Shown in pieces: positions 51,901 to 56,814 of a DNA stretch of 64,000 bases (the first letter of the stretch is position 1; each line of letters begins with the position of its first letter). Source of the DNA: Henricia sp. BOLD:AAB3569 (Eukaryota > Echinodermata > Asteroidea > Spinulosida > Echinasteridae); contig JBBELK010000005.1 of the NCBI GenBank assembly GCA_037783545.1, forward strand, positions 310,001-374,000, read 5' to 3'. Position numbers and translations under genes: made by a program. Below the pieces are notes generated by a model. It was not told the DNA's origin and made no database searches. It saw only the letters and a program-made list of their open reading frames with translations.

Positions 51901-54900
51901 GTTATGAAAACAGCCCAAATCATACTTAAATTTGATAATTCAAGATTAAATTTCCCATTTTTTTAGCATTTATCACTGGTCTCCTTAACAACATCGGAAC
52001 ACACGTGGATCCCATTATTCTCATCAAAGTAAGTTAAAATATACTTTTCCCAAAATAAAAGAAATTTTCTTAAAATATCAATAATTGTTCAGAACAGAAG
52101 TTTGTCGAATACAGTGAACTTGTGGATAACAAGGCACTGATCGACCAATCACTTTGGATTCGCTTTCATGACTGTTCTGCTTCAGTGATTTCCTCCAGGT
52201 CCAAGAGGACCTGTTTGAACAAAGTGATTCCCACAGCAATGAAATGTGACATTTCCTGTTTCTGGGAGAATCGTTTAGTTAAGGGCTCTCAGAAAACCAA
52301 TTTTGTTGCGTTATCAACCTGATTGAAACTGCATTGGATGAGCCGACCTCTGAAGCCACGCGTCTCCCAAACGGCCCTAGAAGTGCAGGAGCTCAGGGAG
52401 GCACTTCAGGCAGAGTGGCGCACCGTGCCTCAGTGGCTCTTACAGAGGCTGGTGCAGTCAGCCTTGTCACAAGAGGTGTTCATACACGTTACTGACCGAC
52501 GTTACTGCCCGATCTTTCGAGTATAATTTACGTTTCCTTTTTAATTGGAAATTTCACCGACAGCGAATCAAAGAAGGGATGAATATCCCAGGTCTACGAG
52601 ATTCTCTCGTCAAGATTCTGCAAGATTACAATCTTCAGATCTCGCTCCGCGAAGGATGTAAAAAGATTCTGGTCTCCGATTGTTTCGCTCTGATGGACAA
52701 GCTGAACAGAATACAAAAACGTGGAATCAAAATCGAAGGTAGGTCGCTTGACACTGCACCGGGGGTTGTAGTCAAGTCTATCACAAGTCCAGAGCCGATA
52801 AAATCACAAGTCCGTCACAAGTCCGTCACAAGTCCGTCACAAGTCCGTCACAAGTCCGTCACAAGTCCGTCACAAGTCCGTCACAAGTCCGCCACAAGTC
52901 CGCCACAAGTCCGTCACAAGTCCAGTAATAAGAAGCAAAGGATGAACACGCACAAAAGAATGCCTTTGTTGGAGTTCATTTGAATAGCTTGTCTTGAATT
53001 AAGACCCAGGGACTTAACATTTTTAAAAATTTATTTCCTTTTTTTATTTCAGAGGAACACCACTGCGGATGTTGCCATGCATCACTTTTGGTCGGCGGTA
53101 AGTATAGTATAGAGAGCTGCATTGTGATGTCATGTGGCAAAAATGCTCACTGTAAATGCACAGGGAAAAGTGCGGTGATTTTTGTACGTAGCCAGATCTT
53201 GACAACGTATAAAAATGTAAGGTTAGTTCAGACATTGTATGAATTTGTTTCTTTTGGTGTGTTTTGTTTTTGATAGTTTATCAATTTTTTTTGTAGATGG
53301 ACAGACTGGTCTAGTGATCTTCTATTGCCATCACATCTTTCATGAAGAATGTCTTTTAGCTCAAAATACGGTAAGAAAATTCATTAAGTCCAGGGGCGGA
53401 TTGCAATATGCGGTCTAAGACCGGTCTAAAGGCTTAGCCGGCTATCGCGGCGTCTACTAAGACCGGTCTATAATTATAGCACGCTTGCAATATCGTTGTC
53501 TTAAAGTTAGACCAGTCTTAAGATTTAAGCCCGTGGCGAGCAGGCTATAATTTTTCGACACCGTGCTACATCTCGTAATTTTGAACAAAACGCCCATTGG
53601 AGCCTTTTTAGTGCTATTTCATAACTTTCGCGGTCAGTTTCTCTGCAAAAAATGCATCACACACGCGCCATGAAGTGGCTTCGTGAGGACGTATGTTTGG
53701 CTTGAAATCACACAAGGATAGCCGGCTGTGTCACTTTCCGTTAAGATCTGCGTGTTTTTCGGCTGGCACAGCCGTACTTCAGTTAAACTGGTTTATTGCA
53801 ATGGGCTAAACCAGCGACTAAGCCGAGACTGGCTAAGTTGGATAGCCGGCTATGAAAGACCGGTCTTAGACCAGTGGCTAAGTCGATTTTATTGCACTCT
53901 GCCCCAAACTTAACATACAGCCTATAAGGTTATCGCTTTATGGAGTTTACCGATTGTCTTTCATAGTAAAAACACAAGGGTGTAGCGCCTGGTCCTGCGC
54001 AAAATGCTGCATCAACTCAATGCTTGATGGGTACCAGTGACCGTGCCCTGTGGGCTGGTTCCATATGGTCGACCAGACACGACTAACCATCGTTGACTAG
54101 ACTGCGTTCGGTTAGAAATAGTCGAACTATAGTTAAAGATAGTATACATGATTGGTAAACTGTTACAAATAGTTTTATCCCCCTGTGTGATTGAAGATAT
54201 TTATGATAAAAACCAACCTGAGCAAAAACCAGCTCCGTACTTCGTCTAACTTTTGAGAAAACAGTCAAAAAATGGTTTACAGTCATTTCGCCCCAAAACC
54301 TCTTCGCCCTGAACCACGGCCTGTGCACGAAGTTGTTTTGGGGTGAAGTGGCTTGGGCGAAGTAGTGTTTGGACAAAGTAGTTTGGGGGCGAAATGGCAC
54401 TTGGGCGAAATGGTTTTGAGGCGAACTGAATTTACCTCTCGCGAGTTGAAAAATAATTGTTTTGCTCATTTCTCAAAGACTATAGCGCTTCAGACAAAAC
54501 TATTTCAGGGGAAGTTTTCTACCGTCATCATGTTTATATTGTGTAAGTTAGGTGTAAATCTGTGAACATTTCTGATTCTTCGAGATACCAATCATGTATA
54601 CTGCCTTTAACTATAGTTGTGAATCGAACTTGTTACGAGTGTTCACGCCATTTTTCACCTCTACCGAAAGCCGATAACTCCGTTTTGGGGCAATAAAAAT
54701 TCAACTGATTTAATAGTTATCGCCTCGGTTATCGGCCCAAAGTTATCAGCTAAATTGAGCTGATAACTGGCCTTATCGTTCCACCATCCCACACACTCCC
54801 ATTACACTGCATGGTGGGTTAACGGTTTACGGTAGGATACCTGGAATTACACGGAAAATTCGTCACTCCGTTCTGTTTCTACTAGGCCCATGAACCGGTT

Positions 54901-55086
54901 CTACTCCGAATTACACGGCACTAGCTGGCAGAAAACATGCAGAATAAAAGCCCCTAAAATGCTCTAGATATGCAAGACTCCATTTTTATTTGGTTATTTT
55001 TGATTTTTGGCCCACCATAGGAGAACTGTATGATCTGCAACTCGCAACGCAAAGGGCTAGGAACGGCAAAGGCTGTTTTCAGATGA
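24870..55086 (+). CDS. VPS41: VPS41, HOPS complex subunit (complete gene, 24 coding exons)
   Basis: The joined exons give 873 residues with consistent phases and GT-AG sites throughout. VPS41 is the HOPS subunit that bridges late endosomes/autophagosomes to the lysosome and also acts in AP-3 and regulated-secretion routes. Residues 19-44 are acidic. Residues about 45-400 match the WD40-type propeller (for example KWRGCFIAWAND, LCWKDNVTLLVGW). Residues about 400-750 match the alpha-solenoid with its clathrin-heavy-chain repeat (LYAEFDRDRLLPFLR; FITGLLNNIGTHVDPI). Residues 817-858 form a RING-H2: C817-x2-C820, C838-x-H840-x2-H843-x2-C846, C855-x2-C858. Length is close to the ~854-residue vertebrate protein and all domains are present. 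The start ATG has A at -3 and G at +4, with an in-frame TAA 18 nt upstream. The most uncertain part is exon 1. Introns are mostly mobile elements. Confidence 0.95.
25445..25552. mobile_element. 108-bp palindromic MITE (VPS41 intron 1)
   Basis: CCTGCAGCCGATTTCACG at the left and its inverse at the right; arms of about 40 bp ending in GCAATTGCG-type sequence. Confidence 0.85.
25575..25860 (+). mobile_element. tRNA-derived SINE (S1), VPS41 intron 1
   Basis: A box TGGCCGAGTGGT and B-box-like GGGTTTGATACCC, then 'gcccttgagcaaggcac'. Tail degenerate. Confidence 0.82.
26152..26319 (+). CDS. VPS41: VPS41 exon 2
   Basis: Residues 19-74. Acceptor TTTTACAG|GAG, donor AAA|GTAATA. An acidic run is followed by EPKLKYERIRNTLEEILSKD, strongly VPS41-like, the entry to the propeller. 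An in-frame ATG at 26098 upstream of the acceptor is an alternative start only if exon 1 is wrong. Confidence 0.93.
26336..26555. mobile_element. Head-to-head inverted pair of S2 SINEs (VPS41 intron 2)
   Basis: A minus copy (26336-26437) reads into a plus copy (26453-26555). Both carry 'tggagccaagttatttttca' or its inverse and the 'ctgcatccagat' body. The transcript could fold into a ~100-bp hairpin starting 17 bp after exon 2. Confidence 0.8.
26629..26665. mobile_element. End fragment of the GATCCCGAGCTCGGG element
   Basis: CTGTTTACACTTGATCCCGA followed by GCTCGGGGTC, matching only one end of 29519-29983. Confidence 0.7.
26824..27090 (+). repeat. Third copy of the ~310-bp unit (VPS41 intron 2)
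   Basis: Collinear with the units at 1397-2022, with an internal deletion; ends 'gctgcatt..aagtgatatt' followed by (ATT)n. Confidence 0.75.
27091..27396 (-). mobile_element. tRNA-derived SINE (S1), minus strand (VPS41 intron 2)
   Basis: (ATT)n tail, body and head in reverse order: 'gccttgctcaagggcac', B box inverse 'ggttcgaaccc', A box inverse 'accactcggcca'. Exon 3 starts 90 bp further. Confidence 0.85.
27486..27569 (+). CDS. VPS41: VPS41 exon 3
   Basis: Residues 75-102 (FMAVGTHWGMVHVLDLQGN...), first WD40 blade. Donor AAG|GTAAGC; a palindromic MITE starts 10 bp after the exon end. Confidence 0.93.
27580..27679. mobile_element. 100-bp palindromic MITE (VPS41 intron 3)
   Basis: GTATAGACCTTATGCACG and its inverse; arms about 28 bp including GGCCGCCATG. 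It begins 10 bp after exon 3. Confidence 0.85.
27963..28860. mobile_element. hAT-like non-autonomous element (VPS41 intron 3)
   Basis: Ends CAGGTGTCGAAATTA and, inverted, CAGGGGTCGAAATTAA. The CAGGG-type start is typical of hAT ends. The interior repeats 'ctggtcc..ggaccag' near both ends. The 155-residue frame at 28226-28693 has no recognisable domain. Confidence 0.65.
29126..29200 (+). CDS. VPS41: VPS41 exon 4
   Basis: Residues 103-127 (VNQISLDANGDYLSSCSDDG), propeller blade. TTACAG acceptor and CGG|GTAAGT donor, both phase 0. Confidence 0.95.
29519..29983. mobile_element. Element with GATCCCGAGCTCGGGATC palindromic ends, copy 2 (VPS41 intron 4)
   Basis: ACCGTGTTTACACTGGTCCC at the left; inverse with GTGTAAACAGGGTG at the right. 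Shorter than the 8904-9876 copy, sharing both ends. Confidence 0.82.
30445..31030. mobile_element. Inverted-repeat element with ~29-bp perfect ends (VPS41 intron 4)
   Basis: AATAGACCGATCCAGTAAGC at the left continues CTCCGCCCAT; the exact inverse closes at 31030. GC-rich interior, non-coding. Confidence 0.88.
31317..31382 (+). CDS. VPS41: VPS41 exon 5
   Basis: Residues 128-149 (VAITGLYEDEYNQVQSFDCP), propeller. CGTAG acceptor, AAG|GTACGA donor. Confidence 0.95.
31410..31612 (+). mobile_element. Truncated F6 MITE (VPS41 intron 5)
   Basis: 'gtgttgatagcaatt' and 'actatgcatggatttttaa' match F6; both ends are degraded. Confidence 0.55.
31886..32106. mobile_element. hAT-like MITE (VPS41 intron 5)
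   Basis: CAGGGCTCGAATTTC and inverse (GTATTTCGAGCCCTG), 221 bp, ending 75 bp before exon 6. Confidence 0.75.
32181..32249 (+). CDS. VPS41: VPS41 exon 6
   Basis: Residues 150-172 (SLALDPRFSKQSSGRQYVTG), propeller. Acceptor CTATCTAG, donor AAG|GTAAAG. Confidence 0.94.
32626..33192. mobile_element. Imperfect inverted-repeat element (VPS41 intron 6)
   Basis: Ends TATAGACCT and inverse. Internal inverted blocks include GCGCGTCGCTTTGAGA (32772) against TCTCAAAGCGACGCGC (33011) and the 'gatgcactt..' pair near 32820/32965. Confidence 0.65.
33370..33489 (+). CDS. VPS41: VPS41 exon 7
   Basis: Residues 173-212. Carries LLLFERS-equivalent LTLHERGFFSR and the conserved GEGPIRTIKWRGCFIAWAND. Donor TAT|GTGAGT. 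Confidence 0.95.
33573..33712. mobile_element. 140-bp palindromic MITE (VPS41 intron 7)
   Basis: GACCGTATCGAATAGCCGCC and its perfect inverse, continuing CATTTCGTGG; 29-bp arms. Confidence 0.88.
33743..34030 (+). repeat. Single arm of the 2190-3173 repeat, split by F3 (VPS41 intron 7)
   Basis: 'accagaaaaaccttactcaa' and 'aaagatgaattta' match the arms at 2190-3110. F3 copy a (33821-33960) sits in the middle. Confidence 0.65.
33821..33960. mobile_element. TTAA-flanked palindromic MITE, family F3 (copy a)
   Basis: TTAA-AGGCACAGGCTCGTCA to its inverse-TTAA; the whole 140 bp is nearly one palindrome with CpG-rich arms (AATGCGCGC). Copies: 58409-58539 (right end decayed) and 61600-61740. Confidence 0.9.
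34070..34320. repeat. Partial F5-related fragment (VPS41 intron 7)
   Basis: 'acaggttggtttttatca' and 'gtttgtaacagtttccaaat' match one half of F5, without TTAA ends. It precedes exon 8 by about 50 bp. Confidence 0.5.
34374..34523 (+). CDS. VPS41: VPS41 exon 8
   Basis: Residues 213-262 (GVKVYDLSSKRR ... YPCKLCWKDNVTLLVGWA), among the most conserved VPS41 segments. Acceptor CATGCAG, donor AAG|GTGGGT. Confidence 0.96.
34676..34908. mobile_element. Tc1-type MITE nested in the Tc1 remnant
   Basis: Ends CAGTTGTAGTCAGAAGTTTA and inverse, TA on both sides (34674-34675, 34909-34910). The CAGTTG..AGTC.GAAGTTTACATAC end is the well-known Tc1-like terminal sequence of the Sleeping Beauty type. 233 bp, non-coding. 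Confidence 0.92.
35035..35296 (-). pseudogene. Tc1/mariner transposase, C-terminal fragment (broken)
   Basis: Reading down from 35296, the minus strand gives YLERKQ..., then MEWPAQSPDLNPIELLWEEL, the signature around the third catalytic acid of the DDE domain. A frame shift near 35116 separates it from a tail (RMQRLCVAVIAAKGGFFDE) that matches the usual transposase end. The N-terminal two-thirds are missing. Not functional. Confidence 0.9.
35455..35640 (+). repeat. Dispersed repeat, family B (VPS41 intron 8)
   Basis: Collinear with 52084-52273 in intron 20 ('cttgtggataacaag', 'tgatttcctcc..gtccaagagg'). Both copies are in the same orientation in the same gene. Confidence 0.75.
35692..35758 (+). 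CDS. VPS41: VPS41 exon 9
   Basis: Residues 263-284 plus one base (ICVVKERRQLEGKDMPNRYV). Donor G|GTGAGT, phase 1. Confidence 0.95.
36051..36559 (-). mobile_element. TTAA-flanked MITE, family F5 (copy a, VPS41 intron 9)
   Basis: Left TTGA (a decayed TTAA) with AGGCAGTATACATCATTGG; right end GTATACTATC-TTTAA. Middle made of alternating 'cgccc-aaacc-acttc' words forming a palindrome. Orientation opposite to the other four copies. Confidence 0.85.
37119..37216 (+). CDS. VPS41: VPS41 exon 10
   Basis: Residues 285-317 (VSLFTTDFYVCGLAPMQEDL ...). Acceptor TTTGCAG, donor GAC|GTAAGT. Confidence 0.95.
37371..38050. mobile_element. Inverted-repeat element with ~65-bp ends (VPS41 intron 10)
   Basis: Left CATCTTCCTTTCGCAA... 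through 'gtacctagtttgccaagacc'; inverse at 37985-38050 with a few mismatches. No transposase. Confidence 0.85.
38178..38315 (+). mobile_element. tRNA-derived SINE (S2), VPS41 intron 10
   Basis: TAGCTCAATTGGTAAGG A box, GTTCGAATCCC B box, closing GTAGCCA, then the conserved 'cactgcatccagatttccca' body. Confidence 0.82.
38328..38450 (-). mobile_element. tRNA-like repeat (S3) with intact A and B boxes (VPS41 intron 10)
   Basis: On the minus strand TAGCTCAGCTGGTAGAGCG, an anticodon-like TCTG..CAGA and GGGTTCAAATCC. It is the single-copy relative of the tandem array at 12185-13046. Confidence 0.78.
38561..38699 (+). CDS. VPS41: VPS41 exon 11
   Basis: Residues 318-363 (... SSDAMSIRGFQEYRPSDYHL), donor G|GTAAAT. 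The left arm of a 628-bp palindrome begins about 10 bp after the exon. Confidence 0.94.
38710..39337. mobile_element. 628-bp palindrome (VPS41 intron 11)
   Basis: Arms of about 300 bp run from TACCGTCAAAAACC to its inverse TTTTACGGTA and meet near 39030 around 'tcgtaaccgggacgg' and its inverse. The left end is 10 bp from exon 11. Confidence 0.9.
39365..39640 (+). mobile_element. SINE fragment of another family (VPS41 intron 11)
   Basis: B-box-like GAGTTCGAATCTGGGCC at the start, then 'gggcaaggcactttgcc' and 'tccacccaggacc', a core widespread in animal SINEs. The A box was not recognised. Confidence 0.55.
39674..40252 (+). mobile_element. MITE family F4 (copy b, VPS41 intron 11)
   Basis: Ends TATACAGACCGTGG and CACGGACTGTATATC; the flanking TTAA sites have decayed (right TTGA). 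An (AAT)n run lies inside. It has no F1 insertion. Confidence 0.78.
40304..40419 (+). CDS. VPS41: VPS41 exon 12
   Basis: Residues 364-402 (GVFYIVSPKDIVVAKKRDKD), end of the propeller. Acceptor CTCTGTAG, donor GAG|GTATAT. Confidence 0.95.
40436..40712. mobile_element. Inverted-repeat element, GTCTACA ends (VPS41 intron 12)
   Basis: GTCTACACTCTAAGATTTTG and an imperfect inverse at the right. The words GTCTGACAGA and 'cagacaagt' recur inside. Confidence 0.6.
40719..41234 (+). mobile_element. TTAA-flanked MITE, family F5 (copy b, VPS41 intron 12)
   Basis: TTAA at 40719-40722 and 41231-41234; left AGATAGTATACATGATTG, right end inverse of AGGCAGGATTGG. It fills most of the 873-bp intron and stops 58 bp before exon 13. 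Confidence 0.88.
41293..41411 (+). CDS. VPS41: VPS41 exon 13
   Basis: Residues 403-441 plus two bases (... IDVGRTYINHLISKGEFDKA), start of the alpha-solenoid. Donor AG|GTAAAA. Confidence 0.95.
42225..42399 (+). CDS. VPS41: VPS41 exon 14
   Basis: Residues 442-500 (LKAISRYIPRGDLRLSKAIY ...). Acceptor TTTTACAG, donor GAG|GTGGGT. Confidence 0.95.
42465..43017 (+). mobile_element. TTAA-flanked MITE, family F4 (copy c, VPS41 intron 14)
   Basis: TTAA at 42465-42468 and 43014-43017. It retains the uninterrupted 'tttattttaacaaaaattc', the empty site for F1. The right TTAA is shared with F5 copy c. Confidence 0.85.
43014..43541 (+). mobile_element. TTAA-flanked MITE, family F5 (copy c, VPS41 intron 14)
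   Basis: TTAA at 43014-43017 and 43538-43541, collinear with 47341-47861. Together with F4 copy c it makes up about 91% of intron 14. Confidence 0.88.
43586..43761 (+). CDS. VPS41: VPS41 exon 15
   Basis: Residues 501-558 plus two bases (LIKLWPSDLYDLKTLVSAVK; LGELYSYDHRYDQALSIYL). Donor AA|GTAAGA; the preceding acceptor is GTGAAG, weak in pyrimidines after element insertions upstream. Confidence 0.93.
44739..44841. mobile_element. Short foldback element (VPS41 intron 15)
   Basis: GTGCGTTCAATAGCGCAATA and inverse TATTGTGCTATTGAACTCGC surround a 'ccttcaacggtgaagg' hairpin. Confidence 0.75.
45039..46042. mobile_element. 1.0-kb inverted repeat with ~375-bp arms (VPS41 intron 15)
   Basis: Arms 45039-45412 and 45667-46042 are very similar reverse complements, running from TATGACCGGCTCCAGC to CTCGGCATTTCCCATTAC. 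The 254-bp loop is unrelated. Each arm holds the same 78-codon frame with three differences. The right arm alone also has inverted TGTGACCG ends. Confidence 0.92.
46050..46641 (-). mobile_element. MITE family F2 (copy c), split by F1 (VPS41 intron 15)
   Basis: Minus-strand F2 homology on both sides of 46137-46502 ('taatttatccggttac' then 'ggcagtgcagtgattac'). It ends 56 bp before exon 16. Confidence 0.75.
46137..46502 (-). mobile_element. TTAA-flanked MITE, family F1 (copy c)
   Basis: TTAA at 46137-46140 and 46499-46502; AGGAGCGTGACCAGA and inverse. It lies within F2 copy c, whose other copies are continuous here. Confidence 0.9.
46698..46836 (+). CDS. VPS41: VPS41 exon 16
   Basis: Residues 559-605 (DLFDSIQDKIVMLMELDEKT). 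Acceptor TTCCCAG, donor CCG|GTGAGT. Confidence 0.94.
46893..47247 (+). mobile_element. TTAA-flanked MITE, family F6 (copy b, VPS41 intron 16)
   Basis: TTAA at 46893-46896 and 47244-47247, collinear with 51501-51874. It occupies 355 of the 418 bp of intron 16 and ends 7 bp before exon 17. Confidence 0.88.
47255..47305 (+). CDS. VPS41: VPS41 exon 17
   Basis: Residues 606-622 (VKNVVKQLHEHPKLLYC). Its acceptor (TTTGCAG) lies 7 bp after the right TTAA of an F6 MITE. Donor TGT|GTAAGT. Confidence 0.92.
47341..47861 (+). mobile_element. TTAA-flanked MITE, family F5 (copy d, VPS41 intron 17)
   Basis: TTAA at 47341-47344 and 47858-47861; best preserved copy. The left end is 36 bp after exon 17. Confidence 0.9.
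47943..48642. mobile_element. TCGTAA-rich element, AAGC..AGTCCCA ends (VPS41 intron 17)
   Basis: AAGCCCCAGTCCCATTTG and inverse CAAGTGGGACTCTAGCTT. The interior is crowded with TCGTAA, TCGCAA and their near variants spaced 6-15 bp. Confidence 0.65.
48665..49388. mobile_element. TCGTAA-rich element, AAGCTCCTTTTA ends (VPS41 intron 17)
   Basis: AAGCTCCTTTTACACG and an inverse of AAAGCCCCTTTTAAAC; the interior has the same TCGTAA/TCGCAA word bias as its left neighbour. Confidence 0.65.
49465..49670 (-). mobile_element. tRNA-derived SINE (S1), truncated (VPS41 intron 17)
   Basis: Body only: 'ctttacatcccttccgaagg', 'gccttgctcatgggcac'. A and B boxes absent. Confidence 0.78.
49676..49925 (-). mobile_element. 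MITE family F2 (copy d, partial; VPS41 intron 17)
   Basis: Minus-strand F2 from 'tttgtaaactaatttat' through 'ccatggatagtatttt'; TTAA at 49922-49925. It stops 22 bp short of exon 18, leaving the host pyrimidine tract. Confidence 0.75.
49948..50140 (+). CDS. VPS41: VPS41 exon 18
   Basis: Residues 623-686 plus one base (clathrin-heavy-chain repeat region: TLYAEFDRDRLLPFLRNSQH). Donor G|GTCAGC is a weaker GT site, but reading frame and family match require it. Confidence 0.93.
50186..50773. mobile_element. Inverted-repeat element, GGGCGAGTTTGTTTC ends (VPS41 intron 18)
   Basis: GGGCGAGTTTGTTTC and its exact inverse at 50759-50773. Most of the interior is the nested element at 50254-50700. Confidence 0.75.
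50254..50700. mobile_element. Inverted-repeat element, GGGTAATTCCC ends (copy 2)
   Basis: Same family as 11178-11563. Flanked by AACT at 50250-50253 and 50701-50704, consistent with a 4-bp target duplication. Confidence 0.88.
51011..51151 (+). CDS. VPS41: VPS41 exon 19
   Basis: Residues 687-733 (RMGNTTQALRLIIEELRDVN; FAKEHDDTALWDELID). Acceptor TTTGTAG, donor T|GTAAGT. Confidence 0.95.
51501..51874 (+). mobile_element. TTAA-flanked MITE, family F6 (copy a, VPS41 intron 19)
   Basis: TTAA-AGGCCTATTGTATCATTT and inverse end (GATACATAGGCCT-TTAA), the most intact F6 copy. The inner palindrome 'agtcccgtgcacaggact' is near the middle. Confidence 0.9.
51967..52028 (+). CDS. VPS41: VPS41 exon 20
   Basis: Residues 734-754 (FITGLLNNIGTHVDPIILIK), nearly invariant in animal VPS41. 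Donor AAA|GTAAGT. Confidence 0.96.
52084..52273 (+). repeat. Dispersed repeat, family B (VPS41 intron 20)
   Basis: Collinear with 35455-35640. Confidence 0.75.
52564..52738 (+). CDS. VPS41: VPS41 exon 21
   Basis: Residues 755-812 (RIKEGMNIPGLRDSLVKILQ; LREGCKKILVSD). Donor G|GTAGGT; the frame stays open into the intron, through an 11-bp minisatellite, to a stop at 52981. Confidence 0.95.
52783..52925 (+). repeat. 11-bp minisatellite (VPS41 intron 21)
   Basis: About a dozen units of GTCACAAGTCC (some GCCACAAGTCC), starting about 45 bp after exon 21. Confidence 0.93.
53053..53097 (+). CDS. VPS41: VPS41 exon 22 (RING, first zinc ligands)
   Basis: Residues 813-827 (EEHHCGCCHASLLVG), with C817 and C820 as the first CxxC. 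Donor G|GTAAGT. Confidence 0.93.
53297..53370 (+). CDS. VPS41: VPS41 exon 23 (RING core)
   Basis: Residues 828-852 (VIFYCHHIFHEECLLAQNT): C838, H840, H843 and C846 ligands. Acceptor TTTGTAG, donor ACG|GTAAGA. Confidence 0.93.
53393..53905. mobile_element. Inverted-repeat element, GGGGCGGATTGCAATA ends (VPS41 intron 23)
   Basis: GGGGCGGATTGCAATA and inverse TATTGCACTCTGCCCC-like. Sub-terminal AGACCGGTCT and 'gccggctat' repeats occur at both ends. Confidence 0.8.
54133..54610 (+). mobile_element. TTAA-flanked MITE, family F5 (copy e, VPS41 intron 23)
   Basis: TTAA at 54133-54136 and 54607-54610. The flanks 'aactatag' and 'ctatagtt' are mirror images, so it entered the centre of a short palindrome. 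Confidence 0.88.
55021..55086 (+). CDS. VPS41: VPS41 exon 24 (last, with stop)
   Basis: Residues 853-873 (ENCMICNSQRKGLGTAKAVF-R, then TGA at 55084-55086). C855 and C858 complete the RING. Acceptor CACCATAG, phase 0 as required. Only 66 coding bases, 1.65 kb from exon 23, so automatic gene finders could miss it. Confidence 0.9.
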   Translation, partial: ENCMICNSQRKGLGTAKAVFR

Positions 55087-55198
55087 GGACGCCACATGGC
55101 TTTCTGCTATCACTAGAGGGCGCTGTTTCACATCCCAAATCGAACACTTGGTGTCGCACTTTATACACCTCGGTTAGAGTTCAATATTACTCTCAGTA

Positions 55199-55320
55199 AA
55201 AGTGTGACGTAAAAGGGGTTACTGGGTCTAAACAATCACTGGTAATCTGAAACGTCCATTGCTAAAGCACAGGGGAACAGTTCACTGGTTTTAGTGTAGA
55301 CGTTTTCACTTTAGTAGTCA
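55199..55320 (-). repeat. Dispersed repeat, family A (copy 3)
   Basis: Reverse complement of 1-135, about 110 bp after the VPS41 stop codon. It may lie in the 3' UTR. Confidence 0.75.
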
Positions 55321-55377
55321 ATAATCTAAACATTATCACCGTGCAGTTTTTGTTGTACGATTTTGATTGAAAGTTAG

Positions 55378-56244
55378 GCCGGGGTCACATGAGAAAAATC
55401 TCGTAATTACTCCATCATTATACGATTGTAATTGATTACTTTGCGTGACGTAGAACATCCGGGAATGTTTGGTGGTCAACGCGCCAATAGACGCACATGA
55501 ACACGCGTAAAAAATACTCACCAGTGTATTTTCATTCGAAGATACGTTCAAATTATTGAGCATGAACTCAGTTTGTAAAAACGAAAGTGCTTCTATTTGA
55601 TCGCGATTTTTAGCCTGGAGAAATACGTTTTTATCTTCATCGATACAACAGCCATGGCGCAACAACATAAAGCAAGGTTAAGCAACAGAGGTAAGTGCAA
55701 CCAATGCGCTTTTTGACGGTTATCACTCGAGCCACGTGCGTCATGAAAAATGACAACCAAAATGGTGGATGGAAGGCGTGATGTCACCGGAAAGCAATCA
55801 GTAGTTCCAACAACGAGTGGGGTCACACGACAAACTTATCATAATCGGATTTTAATTGTATTACAATAATGTGGGGTCACACTAATTACGAGGTCGTAAT
55901 CGACTTGTGGCCTGGACAAACATGCGCGTCTGCGTCGGACGCTCTGAATGCTCCGTCTGGATTGAGCGGCGCGTCAGAACAACGCTTGCCCATGCCACGC
56001 AGAACATCCCAGCGTCGTTTTCAAGCAGGGGCTTATGCGATTAATTACGAGATGGGGTCACACACGTGTTTTGCCATTCTATTGTGATACGATCACAATT
56101 GTATCACAATAGAATGATGAGAATTCTCGTCGTTGACCGATTGTGATACGATTACAATAGATTTGGGGTCACACAGACAAAATCTCGTAATCGTACTATA
56201 GTAATACTACAATAAATTGGATCTCGTAATTCGTGTGACCCGGC
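55378..56244. mobile_element. Inverted-repeat element, GCCGGGGTCACA ends (intergenic)
   Basis: GCCGGGGTCACATGAG at the left; inverse of GCCGGGTCACACGA at the right. The phrase 'ggggtcacac' recurs internally beside ATCTCGTAAT blocks, so it may be several nested copies. Confidence 0.75.
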
Positions 56245-56814
56245 TTTAGACTTAAATCTTCCATCCAAAATTTCGCAGAAATGGGATAGTGCTCTGTGGT
56301 GGAATGTAGGCATCACTTGATGTGTAAAAGATTTTTATTTTCCAACGGAAGAAAAATGGCTGAAAAAGTAAGCGCAGCGCTCGCACTCACATAACTGTCA
56401 TTGTGTTTGGAGAGTAGAGACGACTTTATTTTTGTCAAAAATAGCAACAGTGTCGACTTTCCGTATTGCTTTTTTAAGGATAATTTTTTTTTAAATATTT
56501 TGTTCGGCAATGTGGCATATTGTTTTGCAAGTTTGTTTTTTTCTGCTCGTAATAAAAATTGCATCGCCAAAATCTGGCAAAGAATTAAATTTACCGGTAT
56601 ATTGAATGGATGTAATATGCCACACACGCCATAGTATATACTAAAGTGCTCTTCCTGAAAACATGCTAAAAACGTGCTCAGCATGCTTGGGTGGAACTCG
56701 AAATAACAACCACCCGACCACGCCAAATGTTTGTCCAATAATGTAATTTGCTGGTATATGCAGTATGTACTAAGTACTACGGCTTGTGCATACAAACTAT
56801 CAAAAATGTACACA

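Noticed and set aside
52579-52983. Separate 134-codon gene with a repeat tail
   Set aside because: The first half is VPS41 exon 21. The rest is intron read-through beyond a GTAGGT donor whose phase is needed for exon 22.
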